Under the pieces are notes generated by a model. The model ran no database searches. It was not told the DNA's origin and saw only the letters and a list, made by a program, of their open reading frames with translations. Below, piece after piece: positions 30,859 to 40,707 of a DNA stretch of 64,000 nt; the stretch's first letter is position 1, and each line of letters opens with the position of its first letter. Position numbers and translations under genes: made by a program. Location of the stretch: NCBI GenBank assembly GCA_049840435.1, contig JASGKY010000047.1:77429-141428 (forward strand), in the 5' to 3' direction. The stretch comes from JADLHS01 sp049840435 (GTDB taxonomy: Bacteria; Verrucomicrobiota; Verrucomicrobiia; Limisphaerales; JADLHS01).

Positions 30859-32838
30859 ATGAACAAAACTATTTCTTCCTGGTGTGCGGCAGTGTTGGGG
30901 GCGGGTTGGATTGCGTTGGCGGGTGATGCCGTGGCGCAGACGTTTCCGATGCAATTGAATAATGTGATCTCTGACGGTGTCCCCGGTGTGGGGGCAGGCC
31001 GGATGGATGTGAACACGGAGAACGATTACTACACGTTCACGGCAACGAACGGGCAAAACATCTTCGTGGAGGAAATCAGCGCGGCGAGTGCGTTCGCGGG
31101 TTGGTTGCGGTGGGAGCTCAAGTCACCGAGCAATGTGACGGTGTTTTCGTCGTATCTGGACAACAACAATGATATAGGGCGGCGCACGTTGACGGAGACG
31201 GGCACGTACACGGTGCGGGTTTGGGTGGGGGCGGCGAATGCAGCTTATATTGGCACGTACTCGTTTCGACTGCGCTCGATTCCGGCTGATCCGACGTTTG
31301 CTATCCAACTGGGTGATCTTGTCACGAACAACGTGCCGGCGGCAGGCGCGGGGAACATCGAAGTGCCAGGTGCTTGGGACTATTACACGTTCAACGCGAC
31401 AAATGGGCAGCTCGCATTCTTCGAGATACTCAATACGGCGAGTACATTTCAGGGGTTCTTGTTCTGCGAGTTGAAGAGTCCCAGCAGCAATACGGTTTTC
31501 TCTGGTTATGTATCGGGCGGGAATCATATCGGCCGAAAAATGCTTCCGGAAACGGGCACGTACCGCATGCGGCTTCTGGCGCAATCTACGGCGACCAATC
31601 ACATCGGAACGTATTCGATCCGGGTTCGTTCGATTGCTGCAGACCAGTATTTCGCAATTGCGCCCGGCGACACGGTGACAAACGGGTTGCCGGGAATTGG
31701 GGCTGGCAGTATCGAAATGGCGGGGGCGCAGGACGTATACACTTTCCACGCGACTGCGGGTCAAAGTTTGTCGTTCGAGGCCATCAGCAAGTCGGCGGCG
31801 TTCAATAACTGGTTGTATTGGGAAGTGCGCACGCCGAGCAACGTGCTTTTGCTGGGAAACTATTTTACGGATGGCGGACGGAAGACGATGCCGGAAACGG
31901 GCCCTTACACAATCCGTGTTTCGGTCGGAACCAGTAATCCGGATTATCTCGGCACTTATGCGTTTCGTATCTACACCTTGCCGGGTGATGTGCGGTTAAA
32001 CATCGCGAAGGGCGATGTGATTTCCGACGGCGTGCCGGTGACGGGTGCGGGGCGGATTGATGAACCAGGCGGGCTGGATACCTATACGTTTAACGGCATT
32101 GCAGGGCAGCGGGTCAATTTTGATCAACTCAGCGCGGCCCCGGCGTTTTCGGGTTGGCTGTTTTGGCAGGTCATCGCACCGAGTGGCAGCAATTGGTTCA
32201 GTGATTTTTTCCCCGGCGGCACGAAGCAACGGCGCACACTACCGGAGACGGGCAATTACACGATCCGCATCTATGCCAACTCGGTTAATCCAGCTTACAT
32301 CGGTGCGTATTCATTTCGTACGTGGTGCGAAGTTGTGGCACAACCGGATCAACTCGCGACGATACCCGGCACGACGTTGAGCGTGCCGTTGAACAAATTT
32401 CTCTGCAACGACAGTCTGGAGATTGGGGACGTGCCGACGATTGAACTGACAAACTCTTTCAGTGCGCAAGGCGGGGTGATATTCGTGGCGACAAATGCGT
32501 TGGTTTACACGCCGCCCGTTGGATTTACAGGCGTGGACCAATTCACCTATCGACTGCGCGGAATGTTTGGTGATGAGGATTATGCCAATGTCAGCGTGCG
32601 GGTCGGCGCCGGCGCAACCCAAGGAGCGACCGTTGTCAGTCTGGTGCGCGAGAGCGCTACGTCGGTGATGGTATGTCTGTTCGGAGCACCCAATCAGACT
32701 TACAATGTCGAACAGTCCACGAATCTTACGACTTGGAGCAACATTGGTCAGCTTACTGCAGATGGGATGGGTTCAATGACCTACCACTACACGATCGAGC
32801 CAGTGGAGAAACAGTTTTATCGCTTCAAGAGGCCGTGA
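30859..32838 (+). CDS. Secreted protein with four PPC-like repeats and a C-terminal Verrucomicrobia-type domain, 659 aa
   Basis: A signal peptide (to AVAQ) precedes four repeats of about 113 residues. Each begins with a GD-V-(S/T)-(D/N)G/N-VP-G-GAG-I core, followed by (D)-YTF-GQ and ETG-Y-(V/I)R: units near 29, 142, 255 and 366. The last part includes a cadherin/Ig-like domain (FTGVDQFTYRL) and a closing domain TYNVEQSTNLTTWSNIG that is common in exported Verrucomicrobia proteins. The repeats resemble bacterial pre-peptidase C-terminal (PPC) beta-sandwiches. No catalytic domain is present, so an adhesive or surface-layer role is likelier (inference). Confidence 0.8.
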   Translation: MNKTISSWCAAVLGAGWIALAGDAVAQTFPMQLNNVISDGVPGVGAGRMDVNTENDYYTFTATNGQNIFVEEISAASAFAGWLRWELKSPSNVTVFSSYLDNNNDIGRRTLTETGTYTVRVWVGAANAAYIGTYSFRLRSIPADPTFAIQLGDLVTNNVPAAGAGNIEVPGAWDYYTFNATNGQLAFFEILNTASTFQGFLFCELKSPSSNTVFSGYVSGGNHIGRKMLPETGTYRMRLLAQSTATNHIGTYSIRVRSIAADQYFAIAPGDTVTNGLPGIGAGSIEMAGAQDVYTFHATAGQSLSFEAISKSAAFNNWLYWEVRTPSNVLLLGNYFTDGGRKTMPETGPYTIRVSVGTSNPDYLGTYAFRIYTLPGDVRLNIAKGDVISDGVPVTGAGRIDEPGGLDTYTFNGIAGQRVNFDQLSAAPAFSGWLFWQVIAPSGSNWFSDFFPGGTKQRRTLPETGNYTIRIYANSVNPAYIGAYSFRTWCEVVAQPDQLATIPGTTLSVPLNKFLCNDSLEIGDVPTIELTNSFSAQGGVIFVATNALVYTPPVGFTGVDQFTYRLRGMFGDEDYANVSVRVGAGATQGATVVSLVRESATSVMVCLFGAPNQTYNVEQSTNLTTWSNIGQLTADGMGSMTYHYTIEPVEKQFYRFKRP

Positions 32839-32965
32839 CTGTGGGATAAGCGTCAGCTTTGCTGCATGACATTTGGTTGATTGAGCTGGAGCGGATGACG
32901 GCTTTTTCCGATGGCAAGTTGAATGTAATCTTGCCGTGTGGCGTAGACTCCGTTAAATCCCGCGC

Positions 32966-34714
32966 GTGACTTTCCTGCCTATCGTCGAACGGGAATTGCG
33001 CGTAGCAGCGCGCCGCCCGATGACTTTCTGGCTGCGCATCATTGCCGCGCTCGTGGCCTTCATCATCGCCAGTGGGTTGTTCACGTTGTTTGTCAGCATT
33101 CCCGGTGGTGTGGGCGCACAGCCGGGTGGGCCTTTGTTCGCGGTGCTGACGTGGATGAGCCTAGCCGTGGCACTGTCGGCGGGATTGTTTTTTACTTCGG
33201 ATGCGTTGAGTGAGGAGAAGCGCGATGGAACGCTAGGGTTTTTATTCCTCACGGACCTGCGTGGTTATGATGTCGTATTCGGAAAACTGCTAGCTACGTC
33301 ATGTCGGTGTGTGTTTGCGTTGCTGGCGATTTTTCCGGTGCTGGCTTGCACGCAATTGCTCGGGGGCGTGGAAGGCGGTCAGTTCTGGCGGACCCTGCTG
33401 GCGCTGCTACACACGTTGTTCTTTTCCCTCGTGGCGGGAATTTTCGTTTCGACTCTCAGTCGGCATCCGCAGAAGGCTTTGGCGAGAACGTTGTTTTTTT
33501 TGATTTTTCTGGTGGCAGGATTGGCCGCCGGGGATGATTTGTTCGCCACCCTGAATGGCACAAATTTTCGTCCCATCCTCAGTCTGGCCAGTCCGATCAC
33601 GGTCTTCATCAGAGCAAACGGTCCCGCAGGACAGTTTTGGCAGGCGTTGTTGGTCAGTGAAATGGTCCTGTGGACGTTGCTGGCGCTGGCTTGTGTGATT
33701 GTGCCTCGAACCTGGCAGGAAAAAACCACCCGGTCGGAAATTTCAAAATCAACTTGGCGGGTTTGGTGGCGGTTGGGCGGACTACGCCGGCGGGAATACT
33801 TGCGCACGGTGGTGTTGGGTGAAAATCCGCTCCAGTGGCTCGCGTGTCGAGAGCGCTGGCAATCATTGGTGCTGTGGATCGCCGCCCTGGTCGTGGTCGG
33901 TTGGTTCGGGGCGACGAGTATGATCCAGAATAAATTCTGGGACTTAGCCGGCTGGTGGTTTCTCAATGCGGTGGTGACTCTGGTTCTTTATCTCTGGACC
34001 GCGTCGCAGGCGAGCCAAGTGTTTGCTGAAATGAAACGCGCGGGACTGATTGAACTGATGCTGGCTGCACCGTTGGATTTTCGCAAAGTCGCACCTGGGG
34101 CGTGGTGGGGCATGGTGCGGTTGTTTGGCCTGCCCATCGCCATCATAGTGCTGGTGCAATTTCTCGCGACGGTCACCGGAATCAATGGTGCAAATAGCGG
34201 TGGGATGATTCGAGTGGGGACAAGTGGAGTGATTCCCGAGTGGGTGATGTTGTGGTTGGGCGCGGGCGTGGGGTTGATGTTGAGTCTGGCAAATTTTATA
34301 GCGCTGATCTGGTTCGGATTATGGATGGGGCTGGTATCGCGGAACAGTTTGCTGGCGACGCTGAAGACGATTGTCTTTGTGCAAGTTGTCCCGTGGTTGG
34401 TGATCACATTCGCCAGCGCTATGACGCTGCCCATTCTAATCGCAATCTTCGGCGGCTTTAAGGGTGGGGTGGGGGCGACGGGTTGGGTTGAATGGTATGC
34501 ACTGGTCAGTACGGTCGTGGTGGCCGGTTTGACTTTGGGCAAGGACTGGCTGTTTTGGCGGCTGGCGAGTCGGCAGTTGGTGGATAATTTCAGAAATGTA
34601 GCAACGCAAGCATTAGTGCCGATAGTATATCGCAAGATTGTTGCGCCGGTCACTGCTCCTCCGACCCAACCTCCGGTTATTCCACCGCTACCAGCAGCGC
34701 CGCCCTCCCGTTAA
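32966..34714 (+). CDS. ABC-2 type transporter permease, 582 aa
   Basis: About 12 hydrophobic segments. The first half carries SEEKRDGTLGFLFLTDL and TSDALSE, a recognised ABC-2 permease signature (EEKR-GTLG). A second, similar cluster (VFAEMKRAGLIELMLAAPL) follows, suggesting two fused permease modules. A Pro-rich tail (APPTQPPVIPPLP) ends the protein. GTG start. No ATPase is encoded next to it; one is expected elsewhere. Substrate unknown. Confidence 0.82.
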   Translation: MTFLPIVERELRVAARRPMTFWLRIIAALVAFIIASGLFTLFVSIPGGVGAQPGGPLFAVLTWMSLAVALSAGLFFTSDALSEEKRDGTLGFLFLTDLRGYDVVFGKLLATSCRCVFALLAIFPVLACTQLLGGVEGGQFWRTLLALLHTLFFSLVAGIFVSTLSRHPQKALARTLFFLIFLVAGLAAGDDLFATLNGTNFRPILSLASPITVFIRANGPAGQFWQALLVSEMVLWTLLALACVIVPRTWQEKTTRSEISKSTWRVWWRLGGLRRREYLRTVVLGENPLQWLACRERWQSLVLWIAALVVVGWFGATSMIQNKFWDLAGWWFLNAVVTLVLYLWTASQASQVFAEMKRAGLIELMLAAPLDFRKVAPGAWWGMVRLFGLPIAIIVLVQFLATVTGINGANSGGMIRVGTSGVIPEWVMLWLGAGVGLMLSLANFIALIWFGLWMGLVSRNSLLATLKTIVFVQVVPWLVITFASAMTLPILIAIFGGFKGGVGATGWVEWYALVSTVVVAGLTLGKDWLFWRLASRQLVDNFRNVATQALVPIVYRKIVAPVTAPPTQPPVIPPLPAAPPSR

Positions 34715-34777
34715 GTCGGGTGGGAATCCAGCCAACCGGCTTTTGACTTTCGGGCGCCGCATTTCTAACCTGCCGGC

Positions 34778-35263
34778 ATGGACTCACTCCACGCGCCGTG
34801 GCGCATCGAATACATTTTGGCGCCCAAGCCCAAGCTCGACGAGAGCTTGTTTGTGACCATTGCCCAGTCCAGTGATGACGCAGGCAATCTGGTCATCGCA
34901 CGTGATCGCACGTGTTACGCGCTGCTCAATCGTTATCCCTACGTGGGCGGGCATCTGATGGTTGTGCCCTACAAGCAGTCGCCGGACTTGGAAGGGCTCA
35001 CGGACGATGAGGTGTCGGATTTGTGGAAATTGGGGCGGCGTTGCATCGCAATGCTCAAGCGCGAGATGCGGCCTGATGGTTTCAATGTCGGTATCAATCT
35101 CGGCAAAGTAGCGGGCGCGGGCATCATCGAGCATGTGCATATCCACATCGTGCCGCGTTGGAACGGCGACACGAATTTCATGCCGGTCATCGCGGGCGTT
35201 GGCGTGGTGCCGCAGGCATTAACGGAACTAGCGGACAAACTGCGCCGGGCAATGGCGCAATAA
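34778..35263 (+). CDS. HIT-family nucleotide hydrolase/transferase, 161 aa
   Basis: Histidine-triad motif HVHIHIVPRW (119-128) with the nucleotide-binding ALLNRYPYVGGHLMVVP earlier. Family enzymes hydrolyse or phosphorolyse Ap4A-like nucleotides or AMP-NH2 compounds. The length fits the Ap4A phosphorylase-like branch. The stop lies 11 bp before phoH, so they probably share a transcript. Confidence 0.9.
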   Translation: MDSLHAPWRIEYILAPKPKLDESLFVTIAQSSDDAGNLVIARDRTCYALLNRYPYVGGHLMVVPYKQSPDLEGLTDDEVSDLWKLGRRCIAMLKREMRPDGFNVGINLGKVAGAGIIEHVHIHIVPRWNGDTNFMPVIAGVGVVPQALTELADKLRRAMAQ

Positions 35264-35274
35264 ATTTTCATTTC

Positions 35275-36240
35275 ATGGCTTCGGAAACTTTACACTTCGA
35301 CAACGCGCGCATCGCGCAACAACTTTACAACAACGACCCGCGCAATCTCGATGCGCTGGAGGCACAGCTTGGCGTCAAGGCAACAGTCCGCGATGGCTGG
35401 ATCAAACTGGACGGTGCAGCGGAAGCGTTGGAGCGCGCCAAGCAGTTGTTTGTGTCGCTGGAAAGCTCACTCAAAGCGGGTGGCACGATCCGTAATCGTG
35501 AGTTCACGCATGCGCTCAATGTGGTGAAGCACGAAGGAGCGACGACGCTCAAAGACTTGATGAACGACCGCGTGCAGACGCACGAGCGCAAACCAGGCGT
35601 GACGGCGAAGACGGTCGGGCAGAAGAAATATCTGGAGGCGATCCGCGGGCACGACATCACGTTCGGCATCGGGCCGGCGGGCACGGGCAAGACGTATCTG
35701 GCCGTGGCGATGGCGTTGGCGGCGCTGCGCGAAGGGAAAGTTTCCCGGATCATCCTGACGCGTCCGGCGGTGGAAGCGGGCGAAGCATTGGGCTTTTTGC
35801 CGGGCGATCTGAACGAAAAGATCATGCCGTATCTGCGACCATTGCTCGATGCGTTGCAGGACATGATGCCGCCCGAGGAAATCCAGAAGCATACGGAGCG
35901 GAACACAATCGAGATCGCGCCGCTGGCGTACATGCGCGGACGGACGTTAAACAATGCCTTCATCATCTTGGACGAAGCGCAGAATTCTACGGCGGAGCAG
36001 ATGCTGATGTTTTTGACGCGCCTAGGCCATGGTTCCAAGGCGGTGATCACTGGGGACGAAACCCAGATTGATCTGCCGTCGCACAAGCACTCCGGGTTGC
36101 TGGAGGCGCATCGGGTGTTGCGACACGTGGAGGGAATTTCAGTGATCGAGTTCGGCAAGCGCGATGTGGTGCGGCATGCGTTGGTGCAACGTATCATCAC
36201 AGCCTACGAAGAGCATCGCGGCAAAACCAAGCCGGAATGA
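35275..36240 (+). CDS. phoH: PhoH-family ATPase
   Basis: Cytoplasmic P-loop ATPase, commonly clustered with ybeY and thought to help RNA maturation. Seen: a short KH-like N-terminus, Walker A GPAGTGKT (133-140), LTRPAVEAGEALGFLPGD, Walker B with FIILDEAQN and the ITGDETQIDLP motif. At 321 aa it has family length. The frame extends upstream through the HIT gene, but MASETL after its stop codon is the proper start. It overlaps ybeY by 4 bp. Confidence 0.95.
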   Translation: MASETLHFDNARIAQQLYNNDPRNLDALEAQLGVKATVRDGWIKLDGAAEALERAKQLFVSLESSLKAGGTIRNREFTHALNVVKHEGATTLKDLMNDRVQTHERKPGVTAKTVGQKKYLEAIRGHDITFGIGPAGTGKTYLAVAMALAALREGKVSRIILTRPAVEAGEALGFLPGDLNEKIMPYLRPLLDALQDMMPPEEIQKHTERNTIEIAPLAYMRGRTLNNAFIILDEAQNSTAEQMLMFLTRLGHGSKAVITGDETQIDLPSHKHSGLLEAHRVLRHVEGISVIEFGKRDVVRHALVQRIITAYEEHRGKTKPE

Positions 36241-36734
36241 GTCTGGAGCTGACCATCCGCAGCCGGCAACACGTTCGGGCTCTCAATAGACGTTTGCTGC
36301 GCCAGATTATTGAGGCGGTCTTGACGGAGTATCTCCAACTGGAGCAAGTCGAACTGGGTGTTACGCTGGTTGGTGCGGCAGAGATGGCGCGCGTGAACTG
36401 GCAGTTTCTTCAGCACGAAGGCAGCACCGACGTCATCACGTTCGACCACACCGAGGCCCAGGCTTCACGCAAGTCAGCAGCAGCGGCCCGGCGGGAAATC
36501 TGCGGCGAGCTTTACGTTTGCGTGGATGATGCTGTGATGCAGGCGCGGAGTTTTCGGACAACCTGGCAGTCAGAAATCGTGCGCTACATTGTTCACGGCA
36601 TCCTGCATCTCTGTGGGCATGACGATCATCGCGCGGCGGCACGCCGCGTTATGAAGTGCGAGGAAAACCGGCTGGTGCGCCGGTTGAAGAAAGGATTCGC
36701 GTTTCGCTCGCTCGCCAAATCTAAGGCGAGATGA
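36237..36734 (+). CDS. ybeY: Endoribonuclease YbeY
   Basis: Single-strand endoribonuclease for 16S rRNA 3' end maturation. The metal site is HGILHLCGHDDH (120-131); at the sixth position after the second His there is Asp, as in some Bacteroidetes/Verrucomicrobia versions, with His one place further. TDVITFD and GELYVCVDD are also typical. 165 aa. ATGA overlap with phoH shows translational coupling. Confidence 0.94.
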   Translation: MSLELTIRSRQHVRALNRRLLRQIIEAVLTEYLQLEQVELGVTLVGAAEMARVNWQFLQHEGSTDVITFDHTEAQASRKSAAAARREICGELYVCVDDAVMQARSFRTTWQSEIVRYIVHGILHLCGHDDHRAAARRVMKCEENRLVRRLKKGFAFRSLAKSKAR

Positions 36735-36739
36735 GTCGG

Positions 36740-37927
36740 CTAAACGGCTTTGGCTGCAGGGTATTTCCCGCGAAAGACGTAAACGAGCGACTTCACCGCA
36801 AGTTCCAAGAATGGAAATGGCTTGGCGATGAAATCATTGCCGCCGCTCATCGTCGAATTTGCGCGGTTCTGAAAATCGTTCAGGCTCGTGACGAAGACGA
36901 CGGGCGTTTTCTTATGGCGAGGCATGGCGCGAAGTTTAGTGCAAAGCTCATGGCCGCTCATTCCTGGCATGTCCACATCGAGGAATACGAGATCGTAGGT
37001 GGATTCGCTCAAGAGTTTCAAAGCAACATTTGGATCGTCCACTCCGACAGCTTTCAGTTTGGCACGTTCCAATGCATGCGTAACGGCGCGACGGGAAATC
37101 GGTTCATCGTCCACCACTAGGATGTTGGAAGCGGTGGGGATTTTGGGTGCACTTTTCGGCTGATCAAACAATACCGGCAGAAAATCAATAGCGGCTGCGA
37201 GCGTGCGTAGGATGGAAGCGTTGATGGTGTTAGGTTTTTCGTGAAGTTCTGTGACGAAAGCCTCAAGAGCTTCGGACAGTTGAGCGAGTTCGGTCAAACC
37301 AGCCAAGTGAGCGGCTCCGGTCAATCCATGCACACGGCGGTAAATCTCTTGCGTAAAATTCAACCGATCGGGGTCGGTGGCCGACCGGGACAGCGCTGAA
37401 ATGGCCTGACGCAATCGGTTCATCGTTTCGGGAAATGAAATACTGAAGGAATTCCGCAGGTCGGCCTGGCTCGCGGCCTCGGTTTTCGTGGTGATGGTCG
37501 TGTTGCCACCGAGTTTAGCGCGTGGTTCGACCACGTGCGGTTTGGCAACCGGCTCCGGGGTCTTACCGAGTGCAGAACGGACGGCTTCGACCACTTCTTT
37601 CGGCGGGCAATTAGCCTTGGAGAGACATTTAGTGGCCCCGGCTTTCCACGCCTCCTGCACCATGGAGCTGAGGTAGGTGTTGGAGAAAACGATAATGGGC
37701 AGCTTTTGAAATTCCGGTTGGCGGCGAATGCTTTTCATCACCTCAAGCCCGCTGAGTCCCGGCAGGATCAAATCCACGATGAGAACATTCGGAGTGAATT
37801 TTTTGATCAGTTCCAAGCCCGCTTCGCCGGTGTTGGCGACTTCGACCGCGAACCCTTCGACGGCGAGTCGGTTGCGGTAGATGTTCGCGACGAGTTGATC
37901 GTCTTCGATAATCAAGATTTGGTTCAT
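36740..37927 (-). CDS. Response regulator with REC-HPt-REC architecture, 395 aa
   Basis: The N-terminal receiver has Asp in LIVDLILPG, the middle has an HPt domain with His in RRVHGLTGAAHLAG, and the C-terminal receiver has Asp in LVFLDVDMPG. There is no DNA-binding or enzymatic output domain, so it works inside a phosphorelay. It starts 8 bp after the stop codon of the upstream hybrid kinase and is its obvious partner. A TTG at 37939 could also start it. Confidence 0.9.
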   Translation of the reverse strand: MNQILIIEDDQLVANIYRNRLAVEGFAVEVANTGEAGLELIKKFTPNVLIVDLILPGLSGLEVMKSIRRQPEFQKLPIIVFSNTYLSSMVQEAWKAGATKCLSKANCPPKEVVEAVRSALGKTPEPVAKPHVVEPRAKLGGNTTITTKTEAASQADLRNSFSISFPETMNRLRQAISALSRSATDPDRLNFTQEIYRRVHGLTGAAHLAGLTELAQLSEALEAFVTELHEKPNTINASILRTLAAAIDFLPVLFDQPKSAPKIPTASNILVVDDEPISRRAVTHALERAKLKAVGVDDPNVALKLLSESTYDLVFLDVDMPGMSGHELCTKLRAMPRHKKTPVVFVTSLNDFQNRANSTMSGGNDFIAKPFPFLELAVKSLVYVFRGKYPAAKAV

Positions 37928-37935
37928 CGGCTGGC

Positions 37936-40407
37936 TCAAGATTGGGGGGTGACGCTGGGAGTGATGTAGGGGGCCAACGTGGTGCGGATCAGATCGAACT
38001 CGGTCATCACTTGGGTGAACAACTCCGGGGCGTTGCTCTGTAAGCCTTCCTCGCCTTGCCGTTCGAGTTCGCGGAGCAGGGGAACAATGCGTTTCATGCC
38101 GCAGGTGGCGCTCGCGCCAGCACAGCTGTGCGCGATGCGGCGGACCCGGTAGCGTCGCTGGTCTTGACCGCTGTCTGGAGCTGCTCCAGTTGTTGCGTGG
38201 TTTGCTTGAGGTAAAGCGTGGCGAGTTCGGTAAGATTCTCGGGATTCCCCTCGGTGAACTCGTTCAACCGATCCATGTCAACAGCAGGCAGGTTGTTCAT
38301 AGGCTTTTCAGTTTGGGCGAGGAGGTTTGCAGTCGCCATGGCAGAATCATTCTTGTGTGCCGCCAAATCAAGTGCGGCTTTTTCACCCCACCGTTCGATC
38401 ACAGCCCGCATTTCTTCGGGGCGAACGGGTTTGGATAGGTAATCGTCCATGCCGGCGGCGAGGCATTTTTCCTTGTCGCCAGGCATCGCGCTCGCCGTCA
38501 TGGCAACGATGACAATGGCCGACTTGTAATTTGGGTGTGCGGCGCGGTTATTCTGGCGCAGGCGGATCTGGCGCGTGGCTTCGAGACCGTCCATCTCTGG
38601 CATCATCACGTCCATGAAGATCAGGTCAAACATGGCGTCATCAATTGCCTTGAGTGCTTCGAGCCCGTTGCCGGCGACCTTGGCGGAGTAACCCATCTGA
38701 CTGAGCACGCGGGTGGCGACCTTTTGGTTGATGAGATTATCGTCACACAATAGCACACGCAACGGCAGCCGATTGGAAAGCTTAGGATTGAGTTTGTTGT
38801 TCCCGGGCGTAGGCTTCGGGGCTGTGCGAAGGCCGGAGACGACCCGAACGAGCGATTCAAATAATTGGGCCGGCTTGATCGGCTTGGTCAGACAGGTCGC
38901 AAACCCGGCGGCGACAAATTCGGGATTGTCTGTGCGGACCCCCATCGAAGTGAGCAGCACTAGCGGCAGATTGGTTCCGACGGGCAGTTTGCGAATTTCT
39001 TGCGCCAGTGTGAGACCGTTCATGCCCGGCATCTGCATGTCAAGAACGGCTAGATCAAAGGCTTCTCCCGCGCAACAAAGCAAGTGCTTGATCGCCGTTG
39101 GGTGCGGTGCGTGGCAGCATGCCCCACTTGGCCGTTTGCAACGACAGGATCCTGCAGTTGGTCGGGTTGTCGTCCACAATCAACAGTTTCAGCCCGGCGA
39201 GCTGCGGCTGGTTGCGTTCGAGCGCTGAGGTTTCCTGTTGCGGGGCCGACTGAAGGGGCAACGTAAATTGGAAGGTCGGAGCCGTGGCCAGGTTTGCTTT
39301 CGGCCCACATTTTCCCGCCCATCAATTCTACCAACCGCCGGCTGATGGACAGGCCGAGGCCAGTGCCGCCGAAATGGCGTGTGGTGGAGGCGTCGGCTTG
39401 GACAAAGGGGCTGAACAATTTGGTGAGCCGTTCGGGGGGAATGCCGATGCCGGTGTCGCGCACTGCAAAATGCAATTCCCACGGGGTGGTCGGATTGGCA
39501 GGGTTTTCGGGGGCGGCGAGGACTTTAACCTCGGTGAAAATCTCCCCCTGGCTGGTGAACTTGACCGCGTTGCCGACCAGATTGACGAGCACTTGCCGGA
39601 GGCGGGTGATGTCGCCCAACACATGGCTCGGGGCGGTGGCGGCGATTTCGTAGGTCAGGTCGAGCTGTTTCTCGCCGGCTTTGGCGCCGAGCAGGTCCAA
39701 CGCTTCCTCGACGCAGGTTCGCAAACTGATCGGCTGAGATTCAAAGTCCAGTTTGCCGGATTCGATCTTCGAGAAGTCGAGAATGTCGTTGATGATTGTG
39801 AGCAACGACTCGGCGCTCGAATAAATGGTGTCCACGTAGCTCGCGTTGCTCAGGCGCGAGCTGGGTTTCGAGCAGGAGTCCGGACATGGCGATGACGCCG
39901 TTCATGGGCGTGCGGATTTCATGGCTCATGTTGGCCAAAAATTCCGACTTGTGGCGCAAGGCCAACGCCGCGCTGTCGCGTTCCTCAATCAGCGCTTGGT
40001 TTTGTTGCTTGAGTTCGTCCTGTCGGCGTTTGTCTCCCAATGCACTCTGGATCCGGGGCTCGTCGTTCCAAGCCGTCAAACGGTTTGGTCAGATAATCCG
40101 CCGCGCCGAGTTCGAGCCCGCGAACTTTTTCAGCGGGACTGCTGCGTCCGCTTACAACAATGACAGGAATATCCCGCGTCGCCGGCGTGGCTTTGATTTC
40201 GCGGAGGAATTGAAAACCATCCAAGCCGGGCAGTCCGAGGTCGAGCAGGACCAGATCGGTACTCTGATCGCGCACGTGCTGGAACGCTTCCCCGGAGTTA
40301 GCTGCGTGAACAAGGATGAGGTTGGATGACTCAAAAAATCCCGCCAACATCTCGGCGATCATCGGATCGTCTTCGACCAATAAAATTTGCGCTTTGCCTG
40401 ACTTCAT
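37936..40407 (-). pseudogene. Hybrid sensor histidine kinase, five frameshifts (REC-HisKA-HATPase-REC-REC-HPt)
   Basis: Restoring frame gives about 822 aa. The N-terminal receiver contains LVLLDLGLPG and ends TKPFDGLERRA. A coiled helix and HisKA (SHEIRTP) follow, then HATPase (DILDFSKIESGKLDF, FAVRDTGIGIPPERL, GGTGLGLSISRRLVELMGG). Two receivers follow (LIVDDNPTN, LAVLDMQMPG; LLCDDNLINQ, LIFMDVMMPEMDG), and an HPt ends with AHSCAGASATCGM. Breaks: an extra base in GGGG at 40055-40058, near 39838, near 39277 and in CCC at 39067-39069; a missing base near 38153. Everything else reads as a normal kinase, so sequencing error is likely; real inactivation cannot be excluded. Confidence 0.85.
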
Positions 40408-40613
40408 TGAGTTCCTGGAATCGAATCGCACCAGTCTGGTGGGCTCCGAATTTTACGAATGACTACTGTTTAGCAGGTTCAACACCAAACATGCTCATGA
40501 CTGATAACGGCATACGCTGGAAGTTGCTTTAGGCAGATCTGGGCATAATTGTGGCGCAATTTTCGAGGCGGGGAGTTTGTCGCTCGAAGCAAGCGGGTTG
40601 CGCATTGGCTTGA
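40408..40613. other. Intergenic region upstream of the dehydrogenase operon, left part
   Basis: No coding frame or RNA gene found in this 206-bp stretch between divergent operons. It is moderately AT-rich and should hold the promoters of both. Confidence 0.4.
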
Positions 40614-40646
40614 TTCAAGACAATTATTATTTGGTTCAGGACAATT
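40614..40646 (+). promoter_or_regulatory. 12-bp direct repeats 21 bp apart upstream of E1 alpha
   Basis: TTCAAGACAATT at 40614-40625 and TTCAGGACAATT at 40635-40646 differ at one base and begin 21 bp apart, two helical turns, so they face the same side of the DNA. The second lies 62 bp before the start of the dehydrogenase operon. A tandem activator or repressor site is plausible. Confidence 0.4.
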
Positions 40647-40707
40647 TCGCAGTAGGCCGCGGAAAGAATCGTTGCACCCGTCCAAGTCGCCAGCGTAACA
40701 TTCTCGC

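Noticed and set aside
34689..34715. Possible third copy of the palindromic repeat at the end of the ABC-2 permease gene (GCAGCGCCGCCCTCCC)
   Set aside because: Only one arm resembles the family; no pairing partner was found, so it is not counted.
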